Shown: in pieces, positions 29,777 through 38,392 of the stretch
Numbering within the stretch: position 1 is the first letter of the stretch
How the letters are laid out: every line of letters begins with the position of its first letter
Source of the DNA: Seminavis robusta
Lineage: Eukaryota > Bacillariophyta > Bacillariophyceae > Naviculales > Naviculaceae
Assembly: GCA_903772945.1 (NCBI GenBank)
Contig: CAICTM010000321.1
Location: forward strand, 1-64,000
Length of the DNA: 64,000 bases
Direction of reading: 5' to 3'
Notes under the pieces: model-generated
The model's database searches: none
What the model saw: the letters and a program-made list of their open reading frames with translations, nothing else
What the model was told of the DNA's origin: nothing
Position numbers and translations under genes: made by a program

Positions 29777-31357
29777 ATGGTTCACAGAGGTTTTTTCGTT
29801 GTTTTGGGTCTGCTGCTGCAAGTGCTGGTCTTCATTTCCTCATCAGCAGCCACCGACGAAACATGCGGCAATAGCGAGGGAGAATGCAGCGTGTCAAAGG
29901 ATGAATTGGAATCCCTCCAGGGATTGAATGCTCTTCCTGCTCGCATTGCTGTGATCTCTGGCCAAGTTCCTGATCTCAAAATGTGTGGAATGTGGTGTCG
30001 AGAGGATGCCATCAAAGATGATCCTTCCACTCCCTGTCGAATGGATGCAGGCATCATGCCTTGCGAGGGGGACTTTTATTGCACAACCACCTGCAAGTTA
30101 TGGGATCATCTCATTCTATCGGACCCAAGGAATGGCTTTGATACTACTACCCAAACATCAGGCCCCGTCTTTTCCTGTCCCATGTTTAAGCGATTTGATG
30201 GATTTGTCACCCTCAAAACGGCCGAAGTTTGTGACACGTCCTGCCTTTTACCTGAAATTCGACCCAATCGATACCCCGCACCAACAGGACTGGGCTTGAT
30301 GTGTGACAAGGGAACCTGTTTTCCCGCTATTTCGTCAAGAGAGGCTAGTCATGTCAAACTCGAATGTCCCTGTAATTGGTTTGGATCTGACTGTGATAAT
30401 GATTGGATCCCCATCCAATCCGTCCAACACACTGGTATTTATGGTGGAACTACTAGTACCGCAGACTCTTCTGCTCTGACTGCAACAACGATTACGGTAT
30501 CCAAAGACGATTGGCCCGCCATCATGGCCCAACACCAACCAGGTGGAGTCATTCGTATTGTCCAACGGGATGACAATGGGCGAGTCCAGGAACAACCATA
30601 CGCCGTAGCAGCGGCCAGCGCTGACAAGGGAACCATTGAAATTTTGACGGCACCGCCCGATACCACGTTGGATCCGGTTCCCAGGGCCGTGGCCGAACGA
30701 ATCCGGGCCATGCGTACTCTCAACAATCCTCCCGACAATCTCTACATCAATCCCAGCATTGCTGGTTTCTTTAATTCGCAATGGCAGTTTCTCATGTCGG
30801 TGCTACAACAGCAACAAAATAATATTGAACATGTGATTCTCATTTCCACCGGTGCGGGATTGAGCGGCAGTTTGTCAGTCTTGGAGCACATCTTGCCTGC
30901 TGGCGAATCATTAATAAGGAGCGTACACTTGTACCATGGTGTTCGCACTCTGGCAGAGCTACCCCATCAACGCATCTTGCACAAACTTGCTACACAACAC
31001 AGCCAGTTTGAAATGACTCTGGTGGAAAGCAAACCAACAACTGGCGTCCAAGCCCATGTCGACAACACACCTCTGGAAATCCAACAAGCCGTGGTAAGAG
31101 GCAGTCGGGGAAGATTCCGGTTGCTAGAAAACGCTACTCTGCCACAAAAAGTCTACGTCCAACATGTCTTGGAATCGGATTGGACAAACGGGAATCTACC
31201 TGGAGTGTCATTGGAGACTGCAGTGTTTGTGACTTGTGGGCGTTTGGCCCTGTTGGAGGACTCCAAAAACATGTTGCAGGGTATCTTTTGCACTGGAGAG
31301 GCAGACAACTATGACTGCCACACCAAGGTTGGCCAGCATTTCTTTACCAATATTTAG
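29777..31357 (+). CDS. Secreted Cys-rich protein with ferredoxin-reductase-like domain
   Basis: This 526-aa single-exon protein begins with a signal peptide (GFFVVLGLLLQVLVFISSSAA). Residues 28-210 are rich in cysteine (for example MCGMWC, MPCEGDFYCTTTC, VCDTSC) and end with an EGF-like CPCNWFGSDC. The C-terminal half resembles a ferredoxin-NADP reductase-type flavoprotein: GGVIRIVQRDD...QPYAVAAAS could be the FAD-binding barrel, DNLYINPSIAGF precedes VILISTGAGLSGSLSVLEHIL (pyrophosphate loop, usually GTGIAP), then VHLYHGVRTLAEL and VFVTCGRLALLEDSKNML (usually VYVCGPPxM). The key flavin-binding residues are only partly conserved, so redox activity is uncertain. An extracellular or lumenal location follows from the signal peptide. 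The family assignment is an inference from motif order. Confidence 0.68.
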   Translation: MVHRGFFVVLGLLLQVLVFISSSAATDETCGNSEGECSVSKDELESLQGLNALPARIAVISGQVPDLKMCGMWCREDAIKDDPSTPCRMDAGIMPCEGDFYCTTTCKLWDHLILSDPRNGFDTTTQTSGPVFSCPMFKRFDGFVTLKTAEVCDTSCLLPEIRPNRYPAPTGLGLMCDKGTCFPAISSREASHVKLECPCNWFGSDCDNDWIPIQSVQHTGIYGGTTSTADSSALTATTITVSKDDWPAIMAQHQPGGVIRIVQRDDNGRVQEQPYAVAAASADKGTIEILTAPPDTTLDPVPRAVAERIRAMRTLNNPPDNLYINPSIAGFFNSQWQFLMSVLQQQQNNIEHVILISTGAGLSGSLSVLEHILPAGESLIRSVHLYHGVRTLAELPHQRILHKLATQHSQFEMTLVESKPTTGVQAHVDNTPLEIQQAVVRGSRGRFRLLENATLPQKVYVQHVLESDWTNGNLPGVSLETAVFVTCGRLALLEDSKNMLQGIFCTGEADNYDCHTKVGQHFFTNI

Positions 31358-31394
31358 AAAGATTTCAGAGTTCGGGTGGTTCTGGTTCGAGTTG

Positions 31395-31410
31395 ACTTCG
31401 GGAAGAGGCC
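31395..31410. repeat. 16-bp direct repeat, left copy
   Basis: ACTTCGGGAAGAGGCC occurs here and, identically, at 32116-32131. The two copies bracket the inverted-repeat array and the CA microsatellite. Confidence 0.85.
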
Positions 31411-31506
31411 GTGTAATTCCTAAGTTAATGCCGAAAATTAGAACAAGCAGCCGGAGGCTGATGCCCTCAACTGTCAAAAAGAGATTTGATTGGTCAAATC
31501 ATTTAC

Positions 31507-31970
31507 CGTGTTCAACTGGACACACTATTGATAGCAAGTCTCCATAGCCAGCCAGTACGGGCACAGTGGTATCGGTACCCATGGGTCCAGAGTACTGTGT
31601 CCAACAGAACACACAATATAAATCCCTTTCCCAATCCTTAATGAGAAAGGAATGGCAGTGTGTTTAATTGAACACACCACCTACCTACAACTGTGTTCAT
31701 CAGCACACACTTTTACACACGTAAGGGTACTGTGTTTACATAAACACAGTTATCTTTCCGTACTGGGTTCCCCATCCTTAATGAGGAAAGTGTCCCTATG
31801 CGACTGTGTCCAACAGAACACACAATATCAATCCCTATCCTTAACAAGGAAAATGTCCCTTATGTCTTTGGAAAAACCTCCACTGTGTTTATATGGACAC
31901 ACTAGTGAGTCTGCATAGCCAGCCAGTACTGGTACCCATGGGTAGAAACTACTGTGTCCAACAGAACACA
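31507..31970. repeat. Array of eight TGTGTY-N6-RACACA inverted repeats
   Basis: Eight 18-bp sites share six-base arms and a six-base spacer: about 31507-31524, 31596-31613, 31659-31676, 31692-31709, 31731-31748, 31805-31822, 31884-31901 and 31953-31970. Three copies are identical (TGTGTCCAACAGAACACA at 31596, 31805 and 31953). Those at 31659 and 31731 have perfectly complementary arms. Between sites lies a recurring block, ATCCCTATCCTTAA-YRA-RRAA-RTGTCCCT, seen near 31621, 31772, 31831 and 31979. The array has no coding content and does not look like a microsatellite. Confidence 0.85.
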
Positions 31971-31989
31971 CAAGATTAATCCCTATCCT
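31541..31989. repeat. Two direct copies of a ~90-bp unit
   Basis: The words CATAGCCAGCCAGTAC, GGTACCCATGGGT, ACTGTGTCCAACAGAACACACAA and AATCCCT occur in the same order from 31543 and again from 31914, about 370 bp apart. They show that part of the inverted-repeat array arose by duplication of a larger segment. Confidence 0.8.
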
Positions 31990-32032
31990 TAACGAAGCAA
32001 GTGTCCCTTATGCGACGAAAACAGCTGCAACA

Positions 32033-32038
32033 AACACA

Positions 32039-32072
<34 letters not shown>
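32033..32072. repeat. (CA)n microsatellite
   Basis: About 20 CA dinucleotides with one or two interruptions lie between the inverted-repeat array and the right-hand 16-bp direct repeat. They are likely polymorphic in length. Confidence 0.9.
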
Positions 32073-32076
<4 letters not shown>

Positions 32077-32115
32077 GCGATAAAAGTGTGAAAGACCCTC
32101 AGTCCGTTGAGGGCA

Positions 32116-32131
32116 ACTTCGGGAAGAGGCC
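32116..32131. repeat. 16-bp direct repeat, right copy
   Basis: ACTTCGGGAAGAGGCC, identical to 31395-31410. It closes the interval that contains the inverted-repeat array. Confidence 0.85.
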
Positions 32132-32160
32132 ATGGTAACCAGAACTCGATCGATACCATT

Positions 32161-32242
32161 GTAGCTGGGCCCAGCTTCTGCGCTTCTGCCTGTATGCTAC
32201 ATGCTACCTTCCGTACCGTATCTACTATTACACAAGTGTTAC
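32161..32242. repeat. ~75-bp dispersed block, copy A
   Basis: This block matches 36790-36860: GCTGG, CCAGCTTCTGC, CTGTATGCTAC and a 3' part of about 30 identical bases ending CTATTACACAAGTGTTAC. Copy A has extra bases in the middle that look like an internal duplication (TGCTACATGCTACC). It lies about 120 bp before the ATG of the CR-type gene. Confidence 0.85.
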
Positions 32243-32364
32243 AACATGTGCAGAGGCAGGATGTACAGTACATGTACCGTTTGCTGGCATCTGAGGGGCT
32301 AGTAGACAAAATGTGGGATATAAAATGTGTACAATCTCGGCACGCTTCCGTAACTTGAAAGCCG

Positions 32365-33995
32365 ATGGAGGCGAAACGTGTCTCCAACACGGAGACCTTC
32401 CACTCCAACACAAACATCGCAATATTCTCCTTCACGATGGCGTCAACAGGGACCGTTAACCTTTCTGTCGCGGATTGCTGCTCTAACTTCGTCAACGACC
32501 ACTTCCAAAAGAAACTTTTTAAAGGGTTTAGGTTGGATGACTTTGACACATCCAAGCAAAAGGGTCTATTGGCAGGTCTCCTGAAAACAAACATCCCTCA
32601 GTATCCCAAAAGGGATCCGGATGCCGTGCCCGCGTTTTTGTTGTATGATCTCTCCCAAAAAGAAGAGCCCCAAGAAGGGGAGCCCCAAGAAGAAAAGCAC
32701 AAAGACACGGAAGCCTACAAGTTCATCGAGTCAACAGAGGACATCTGCAGTGGATTGTACGGTACTTCGGGAGCAGGGAAAACACGCTCTATCTACGAAT
32801 ACCTAAGCCACAACTTTGGCTTCTACTTTGTGGCGAGTACAACTAATGATCCCGGGTCCGGTGATCTCAAGGAGCACGATGGGCCGCAAGTTTCTTGGAG
32901 CTATATTTGGTTCGTAAGAGAAACGAAGACCACAATGGGACTCGAGGATCATTCTCGCCTGAAGGAGCTCTTCTGATTCAAGCTCTGGATCGTTATATTG
33001 ATACCTACACGACGGCCGAGCTTGGAGACCTCGGCAGCGAAGCGGGCGCGAAGAGCGTCAAGAGGAAGTCAATCGAGCCGAAGGAAGGGTCGGCCTATTC
33101 CGGTATCAAGAAGGTTGCCGAGGAGCCTGGAGGATATGCTCTAGCAAAGACAGTGGAGTCTGCCATCTTCAAGTATGCTGTTGGAGGAAAAGCGGTGTTT
33201 ATTGATGAGCACTATAAGAGGCTTATCGAGGTCGGCGCAGCTGCTTTGAGTCATTCCGAGGACGGTGCGGTCGTCGACGAACCGATTGTTATTCAAGCTG
33301 GCATCAACTATTTCTCCTTGCGCCATATGGTCATCGGCAACATGACTGCGCAAGAGAAAGGTGGTCAGGGCGACGGCTTCGAGAAGGTAATCCTGCCAGG
33401 GATTCAAGCGCAGTTACCTAAGATACTCCAAGAACAGCTTGAGGGTTTTTCAGGATGGGAGGTGTTGAAGCCGCTTCTTGTACCTGAACGATCAGCCCAC
33501 GGAATGCTCGCTTTTCAATGCAAAAACGCTGCTGACACTATTCGGTGGATCAACGATGCAACGAAGTCCACTTTCGGGGGTCAAGTTGTTCCATTCTGTT
33601 ACCCAGACGTGAACATTGGGCCAGATCTCATCTTCCTGATGTGGGATTATGATTACAAAAAGTACATTCCCGTCATATCACAAGCCAAATACAGAGAAAA
33701 CTTCCACCAAATGGATGCCTTGAGAACCATCACGCCATCTCTCTTATACCATGATAATCGAGGCAAAGCAGAAGTAACGCTTTCGAGAGTGAATACTTCT
33801 GATGATGGTCCGAAAAAAAGCTGGGAGGAGACAAAGCCAAAGCTTGTCTGGGAAAAACAAGGTTGGGTGCGCTTACCTTTCCTCTTTTCTGATACTTTCT
33901 TATCACGAGGGCCCCAAACATGTTTTGACCTTAGCCATGCGGTACTAAACGTTAAATCCTCTGCTTCTCAAGCAGCACGAACCAGCATGAAGTGA
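32365..33995 (+). pseudogene. CR-type (Crinkler/RHS-like) NTPase-nuclease gene, interrupted
   Basis: Two parts are recognisable. The first is a P-loop NTPase with GLYGTSGAGKTRSIYEYL followed by FGFYFVAST, as in the NTPase of Crinkler-RHS-type effector-like proteins of oomycetes, fungi and other eukaryotes. The second, near the C-terminal end, is a restriction-endonuclease-like motif with NIGPDLIFLMW, then PVISQAKY and MDALRTI. In this family the NTPase is thought to accompany a toxin or nuclease domain used in host-pathogen or intragenomic conflict. The reading frame appears to be interrupted about once. Both parts keep their motifs, so the loss looks recent. It sits in the repeat-rich island. 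Confidence 0.65.
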
Positions 33996-34103
33996 CTTCT
34001 CCACTTCAATCCAACACGTTTTGACCTTACAAAACATCCCTATTCCGTTAAATATCGAGGGAGGTTCGACCTTTAAGCAAAAATCAAAAGAAAGGGAAAG
34101 GTA

Positions 34104-34373
34104 ATGGTTCAATATCCCGCTAATGGAGCTGGTAGTGCAACTCCAGGTGTTCTTGAGGACGACTCGGAGAAAGTGGTGGGGCAAATTGACATGAGCCCGG
34201 TCGACCGGTCTGGGAAGAAGAAATCTGAAAGGGTGGAAACCAACGCGAAGAAAAGGAAAGTCGGGTGGCTGGCCACCATTAGCAAGGAAAACGCTCCAGA
34301 ATTGTTCGCACACCGCGATTTGATGGTGCTCAATGCACTGAAGGGGAAGGGAGGTGGAGAAAAGGGGAAGTAA
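34104..34373 (+). CDS. Small basic ORF, unrecognised
   Basis: This 89-aa ORF from an ATG has a Lys-rich middle (SGKKKSERVETNAKKRKVGWL) and ends KGKGGGEKGK. It follows the CR-type gene by about 100 bp on the same strand. No family was recognised. The composition could reflect a nuclear basic protein or chance, and no start or splice evidence supports it further. Confidence 0.3.
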   Translation: MVQYPANGAGSATPGVLEDDSEKVVGQIDMSPVDRSGKKKSERVETNAKKRKVGWLATISKENAPELFAHRDLMVLNALKGKGGGEKGK

Positions 34374-34671
34374 GGCGGAGATTAAGTTGTTTGGCACCTA
34401 CGAGATCATTGGAGAGGCGGTCCGTTTCATGTAATCGAACTAATGTGTTGTTGTTAACCCGGGGAGTTAGTGTTGAGTTTGCGATTGCCGCACCATGTCG
34501 ACAACTCCTTCCTTTACGGACTGTTTGAATTCGTCGAGGTCGGTTCGTTTGTCTCTTTCTTCCGTCGTTTGCAAGGTTTAGGGCCTTTTACTGTTCTACT
34601 GTTCTGAATACCCCAATCCAAAGCCTGATAGTGCCGATGAGCTTGTGAAATGGAAAAGGGACATAGCTCAT

Positions 34672-34893
34672 ATGGCCACTGCAGCAGAAACCGCATTATA
34701 CGATAGTCTTGACCCAGCCAAGCCGAAACACAAGAAGTCTTCCAAGAAGTCTTCCAAGAAGTTTTCCTTCGACTACATCCTCTCCCATCCCCTAGTGAAA
34801 AGCTTCAATATCAAGGACGACGCCCTATACAAGGACCTACCTTCCAACACGCACTCGTCAGTCCGTATGTACTTTGGAAAGACCATTGACTAG
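34672..34893 (+). CDS. Small ORF, possible last exon, unrecognised
   Basis: The first ATG in this frame gives 73 aa starting MATAAETALYDSLDPAKPK, then a Lys/Ser repeat (KKSSKKSSKK) and FDYILSHPLVKSFNIKDDALYKDLP. The frame stays open to about 34580 with protein-like composition (EYPNPKPDSADELVKWK), so it could be the last exon of a longer gene whose earlier exons I could not identify. Confidence 0.35.
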   Translation: MATAAETALYDSLDPAKPKHKKSSKKSSKKFSFDYILSHPLVKSFNIKDDALYKDLPSNTHSSVRMYFGKTID

Positions 34894-35099
34894 CTTCCCC
34901 CCCTCAATCATTAGCTTAGCATTATCAAGGAATAGCTAGTAGTCAACAATCAACCATAGTCGCCCGTTACACCAATCACTCGACAGAGCCACTTCGTCTC
35001 CTGATAAGTGATTTTTGTCATTTTTGGTTGTGAGGTCCCTGTGTAATAGTACTTTCAAAGTTGACTTTGCTGAGTTTTCGTACTTTATGTGATGCTCCC

Positions 35100-35576
35100 T
35101 CATATCTTCTTGAGTGGATCCGTATTGCCTGGCGGTGGGGCGCTCTGGGTGGACATCGGCTGTTCACTGACTTCATCCATGATAGCGGCCACCGCCGCGG
35201 TGTTCTGCGCCAATCCAGTAGGTGAAGAACGCAAGTCCGTAACGTCCGAAACGCGATCCTGTTTCGCCGTGTTGATTGCGAGTGGAATACTGAAGGGGTT
35301 CTCGAGAAACAAAGCTCTATCTTCTGTTGTGAGCGCCATGATGGCACGCTGAAAGATCCCCTAGTCAACATTGATTGCGCCCGCAATGGAAAAATTCTCG
35401 CGGAGCGCCTGGGGCCAAACAGCACGGGTTGCAGGCAATTGCATGAGTTCAATCGAATTATGGGTGAGGTAACGTGCCACGGCTTCTTGGTCCAGATTTG
35501 CGTCCACAGCTAGGATCTCATCTAGAATGGCCAACAAGCGTCGGCGAGCAGCCATCAAGGCGATGCTATCGGTCAT
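35100..35576 (-). other. Two small ORFs in one frame, unrecognised
   Basis: On the minus strand, 35576-35361 encodes 71 aa (MTDSIALMAARRRLLAILDEIL...) and 35339-35100 encodes 79 aa (MALTTEDRALFLENPF...). They lie in the same frame, separated by a short interval with a stop codon. Both have helical, protein-like composition. They could be one decayed gene or two exons. No family was recognised. Confidence 0.35.
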
Positions 35577-36039
35577 CGTTCTTTTCTTCTTCTTCGTCTT
35601 AGGATTTTGCTGTTTTGTGCGTCGCAAAAGTCCAAAAAGCGTGATAACATGAGCGAAACGGAGACAGAAGGTATTCATGTCATACAGTACATACAGTGAG
35701 GCACACTACACTTACAGATCCTGTTCGAGTGTTCAAGAACTTCAATTCCTGCAAATGAAATGTGTGAGGAAGTCGAACACCAGAGGAGCACAAGGACAAG
35801 TCTTCGTTGATTATATGAAGTCCGCTGGTAGTGTACATCTGCGCTGCTCCGGACTGTGTTTCTAAGGTCGAGGTCCGAGGCATTCTTTTTGGATTTGGTT
35901 GCTGGTCTTGTCGTCAAAGTAGCTTGAAACAATAATGCTGTCCGAGTGATCATCATGATGAAAAGTACTACATGTAGTAACCACAGAGGCAACCTCACAC
36001 ACACGGATCGATCTGCTTGCCTCACAGGAGGATGGGATG

Positions 36040-36500
36040 ATGACACGAAAAAGAATCGTGTTAAATCTTGAAACGAATTTTGCTAAAACGAACATTTCAC
36101 GAATTTAACACGAAATATAATTCAAAACGAAATAAAACGATGTTTCACGAAATAAAAGGTTTTTGTTACGAAATAAAACGATTCAAAACGTGTTAAAACG
36201 AACAAAAACGAGCCATTTCCGAGCAATTCACGTTCTATTCCCGAATCAGGAAAAAATGTTTTTTTAAAAGTGAATTTACTAGAAATTTCAAAACAAAATG
36301 GAGATATTTTCAAACAAAAACTTAAAAAGAGAGAAAATACCTTTTCGTGAACGAACCGTTAACTAACCGTTCACAAATTAATACGAATTAATACAAAATT
36401 AATACGAATTAACACGAATTAACACGAAATAACACGAATTTGAAACACAAATGAAACACGAATTTTAATAGGAATTTGAAACACGAGTTTTTTCAAAAAA
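36040..36500. repeat. ACGAA-rich degenerate tandem tract
   Basis: This is an A/T-rich stretch built of variants of AACACGAATT, AAAACGAAATA and AATTAATACGAA, with CGAA recurring roughly every 10-15 bases. The densest part is 36376-36480. It is strongly strand-asymmetric (A-rich on the plus strand) and has no coding content. It could be a degenerate minisatellite or a relic of a terminal region. Confidence 0.75.
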
Positions 36501-36789
36501 TAGATTTAACACAGATTCTTTCGCCCATCCTCCAGGCTCAGCAACCAGAACCCTGACTGGAGGCTTGTCTTTGTAAAATATTTTCGCATTCTCACGTTTT
36601 GCTGCATTTTATAAAACTCAAAACTATGCTATTTGGGACACTGTAATACCGGTACAAGTATAATACTAGTAATAATAAACAATACGTAATAGGTCAGGTG
36701 AGCGTCGTGACCAAATAACAACGCTTGCTCCATGCCTTTTTTTGTAAAAAAAAAATTGAAGCTTAGGCACCACTTCGAGAACACCCAAT

Positions 36790-36860
36790 GTGGCTGGTTC
36801 CAGCTTCTGCCTAGCTGTATGCTACCTTTCGTACCGTATCTACTATTACACAAGTGTTAC
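36790..36860. repeat. ~75-bp dispersed block, copy B
   Basis: This block matches 32161-32242. The last 31 bases (CGTACCGTATC through AAGTGTTAC) are identical between copies. Copy B ends about 24 bp before the ATG of the GPCR gene, so it forms that gene's immediate 5' region. Confidence 0.85.
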
Positions 36861-36883
36861 TAGATCTACAGTACTGTGTAGAT

Positions 36884-38392
36884 ATGGTTAACCAAGCCAA
36901 AGTGCTGGCGATTATCCCGAAAGTAACAGGTCCTTTGTCCATCATCGGTTCTTCCTGGGTTATCTATGAGGTTTTGAACGAGCGAAGCAAATGGAACAAG
37001 CCGTACCACCGTCTGCTCTTTGCCATGTGCATTTTGGATCTATTTACGTCCGTGTCCCATTCTCTCTCCACTTGGCCCATCCCTGCCGCCACGAGCACTC
37101 GTTGGGGAGCTTCGGGCACGGACGGTACTTGCACTGCACAGGGTTTCTTCTTGCAGCTCAGCATCGCCAGTCCGATCTACAACTTTATGCTCATGTGGTT
37201 CTTTCTACTCAAAGTCAAATACAGTTACACGGACGCTCAAATACACAAATGCATTGAACCCTCAATGCACACATTTGCGTTTCTATTTGGGTTTGGAACG
37301 GCCTTGGTTTGTTTGGGGCTCAACATGTATCATGATAGTTCTCTTTGGTGTTGGGTCAATGCTACCCCCATTGGCTGCAAGCAGACCTTCCGGCACGGAT
37401 ACACCACTTGTGAGGAAGGCGACAATGCCGAGATATTTCGATGGGCATTTTACTTTGGGCCCCTCTGGGCATCTGTCCTTGGTGCCATGGTTGCCATGTT
37501 CATGCTCTATCAGTATGTTCGGAAGACGGAAAAACAAGCACGTCAATATGACTTTGAACTGACACAAGCCAAAAAGTTACTAGAAGAACAAGAACTCGAA
37601 GATGACGGCCATTTATCTCGTGATTCCTCTCGTGATTCCTCTCGTGCTTCCTCTGTCTATTCTATATCATCTGCACTATCCAATAGTGTCCATTCCCTCA
37701 CTAAAGGCAGCATGAAAGCGGCAACCAGCCTCTACAAACACACTCTATGGAAGAAGAAATACGACAGCAAGAAAAAAGACTACCGACAATCAAAAATCGT
37801 TGCTCGACAGGCATATCGATATGTCGCTGTATTTTATGTTACCTGGATTGCAGGGACCACTAACCGACTCCTGCAATTGACAAGGGGCGAATCCTTCTTT
37901 TGGCTCATGGCGCTACATGCAACCTTCACGCCCATGCAAGGATTTTTCAACTTTCTGGTGTATATGTATCCCAAATGGGAAGCCAAACGATTGAAACGCA
38001 AAAAGGAACTTGCCAAGAAACAAAAGCAAAAACTCGACAATACAAAGACTGAGCCGAATGGTCCATCCGTCGAACAATCGCCAGCTGTACAACAACCATC
38101 ACAACAACAGCAGCAGCAGGAGAATGATATGCAGGACATGGAACTGCCTCCAATTGCAGAGGTTCCTTCAGAGGTGTTTTCCGTCTCAGGAGCACCACCA
38201 ATGGATCACAGTCGTAGACTGTCACTCATTGACGTGTCGGAGGAGCTAGATGGCATCTCACTGTATGGAGAAGAAGATGAAGAGGACGAGGCGGTCGCGC
38301 CAGAACTACCATCCGAGCACATGGATTTGAGCAAGGCTGAAGACGAAGACGACAGTGACGATGAGTTTATCACCTATTCCACACAATTCTGA
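36884..38392 (+). CDS. cAMP-receptor-like (cAR-type) GPCR
   Basis: The protein is 502 aa from the ATG at 36884; an in-frame GTG ten codons upstream lies in the repeated block and is unlikely. Seven hydrophobic segments are visible: PLSIIGSSWVIYEVL, RLLFAMCILDLFTSVSH, IYNFMLMWFFLLKV, FAFLFGFGTALVCLGLNMY, FGPLWASVLGAMVAMFMLY, YVAVFYVTWIAGTT and FFWLMALHATFTPMQGFFNFLVYMYPKW. The extracellular loop cysteines (CWVNATPIGCKQTF) and the final Y-P-KW motif resemble the Dictyostelium cAR / diatom GPCR group. A long third intracellular loop contains a Ser-rich repeat (RDSSRDSSRASS). The tail (about 130 aa) is Gln-rich then acidic. It is a plasma-membrane receptor coupled presumably to heterotrimeric G proteins; the ligand is unknown. 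Confidence 0.82.
   Translation: MVNQAKVLAIIPKVTGPLSIIGSSWVIYEVLNERSKWNKPYHRLLFAMCILDLFTSVSHSLSTWPIPAATSTRWGASGTDGTCTAQGFFLQLSIASPIYNFMLMWFFLLKVKYSYTDAQIHKCIEPSMHTFAFLFGFGTALVCLGLNMYHDSSLWCWVNATPIGCKQTFRHGYTTCEEGDNAEIFRWAFYFGPLWASVLGAMVAMFMLYQYVRKTEKQARQYDFELTQAKKLLEEQELEDDGHLSRDSSRDSSRASSVYSISSALSNSVHSLTKGSMKAATSLYKHTLWKKKYDSKKKDYRQSKIVARQAYRYVAVFYVTWIAGTTNRLLQLTRGESFFWLMALHATFTPMQGFFNFLVYMYPKWEAKRLKRKKELAKKQKQKLDNTKTEPNGPSVEQSPAVQQPSQQQQQQENDMQDMELPPIAEVPSEVFSVSGAPPMDHSRRLSLIDVSEELDGISLYGEEDEEDEAVAPELPSEHMDLSKAEDEDDSDDEFITYSTQF

Larger units (their letters stand above)
31358..32364. other. Intergenic region with inverted-repeat array
   Basis: The 1-kb stretch between the FNR-like gene and the CR-type gene holds eight copies of an 18-bp inverted repeat, two longer direct copies, a CA microsatellite, a pair of 16-bp direct repeats and the first copy of the 75-bp block. 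No protein gene was recognised inside it. Confidence 0.6.
33996..36883. other. Accessory intergenic region with small ORFs and AT-rich tract
   Basis: This stretch continues the island. It holds three weak protein candidates (annotated separately), the ACGAA-rich tract at about 36040-36500 and copy B of the 75-bp block at its right edge. I see no clear RNA gene or intact mobile element. Confidence 0.45.

Noticed and set aside
31507-31970. CRISPR-like reading of the inverted-repeat array
   Set aside because: Spacing between sites varies from about 16 to 72 bp, the repeats are short and partly diverged, and the context is eukaryotic.
32161-36860. LTR interpretation of the two 75-bp blocks
   Set aside because: The blocks are short, only partly identical, and no retroelement polyprotein or primer-binding site was seen between them.
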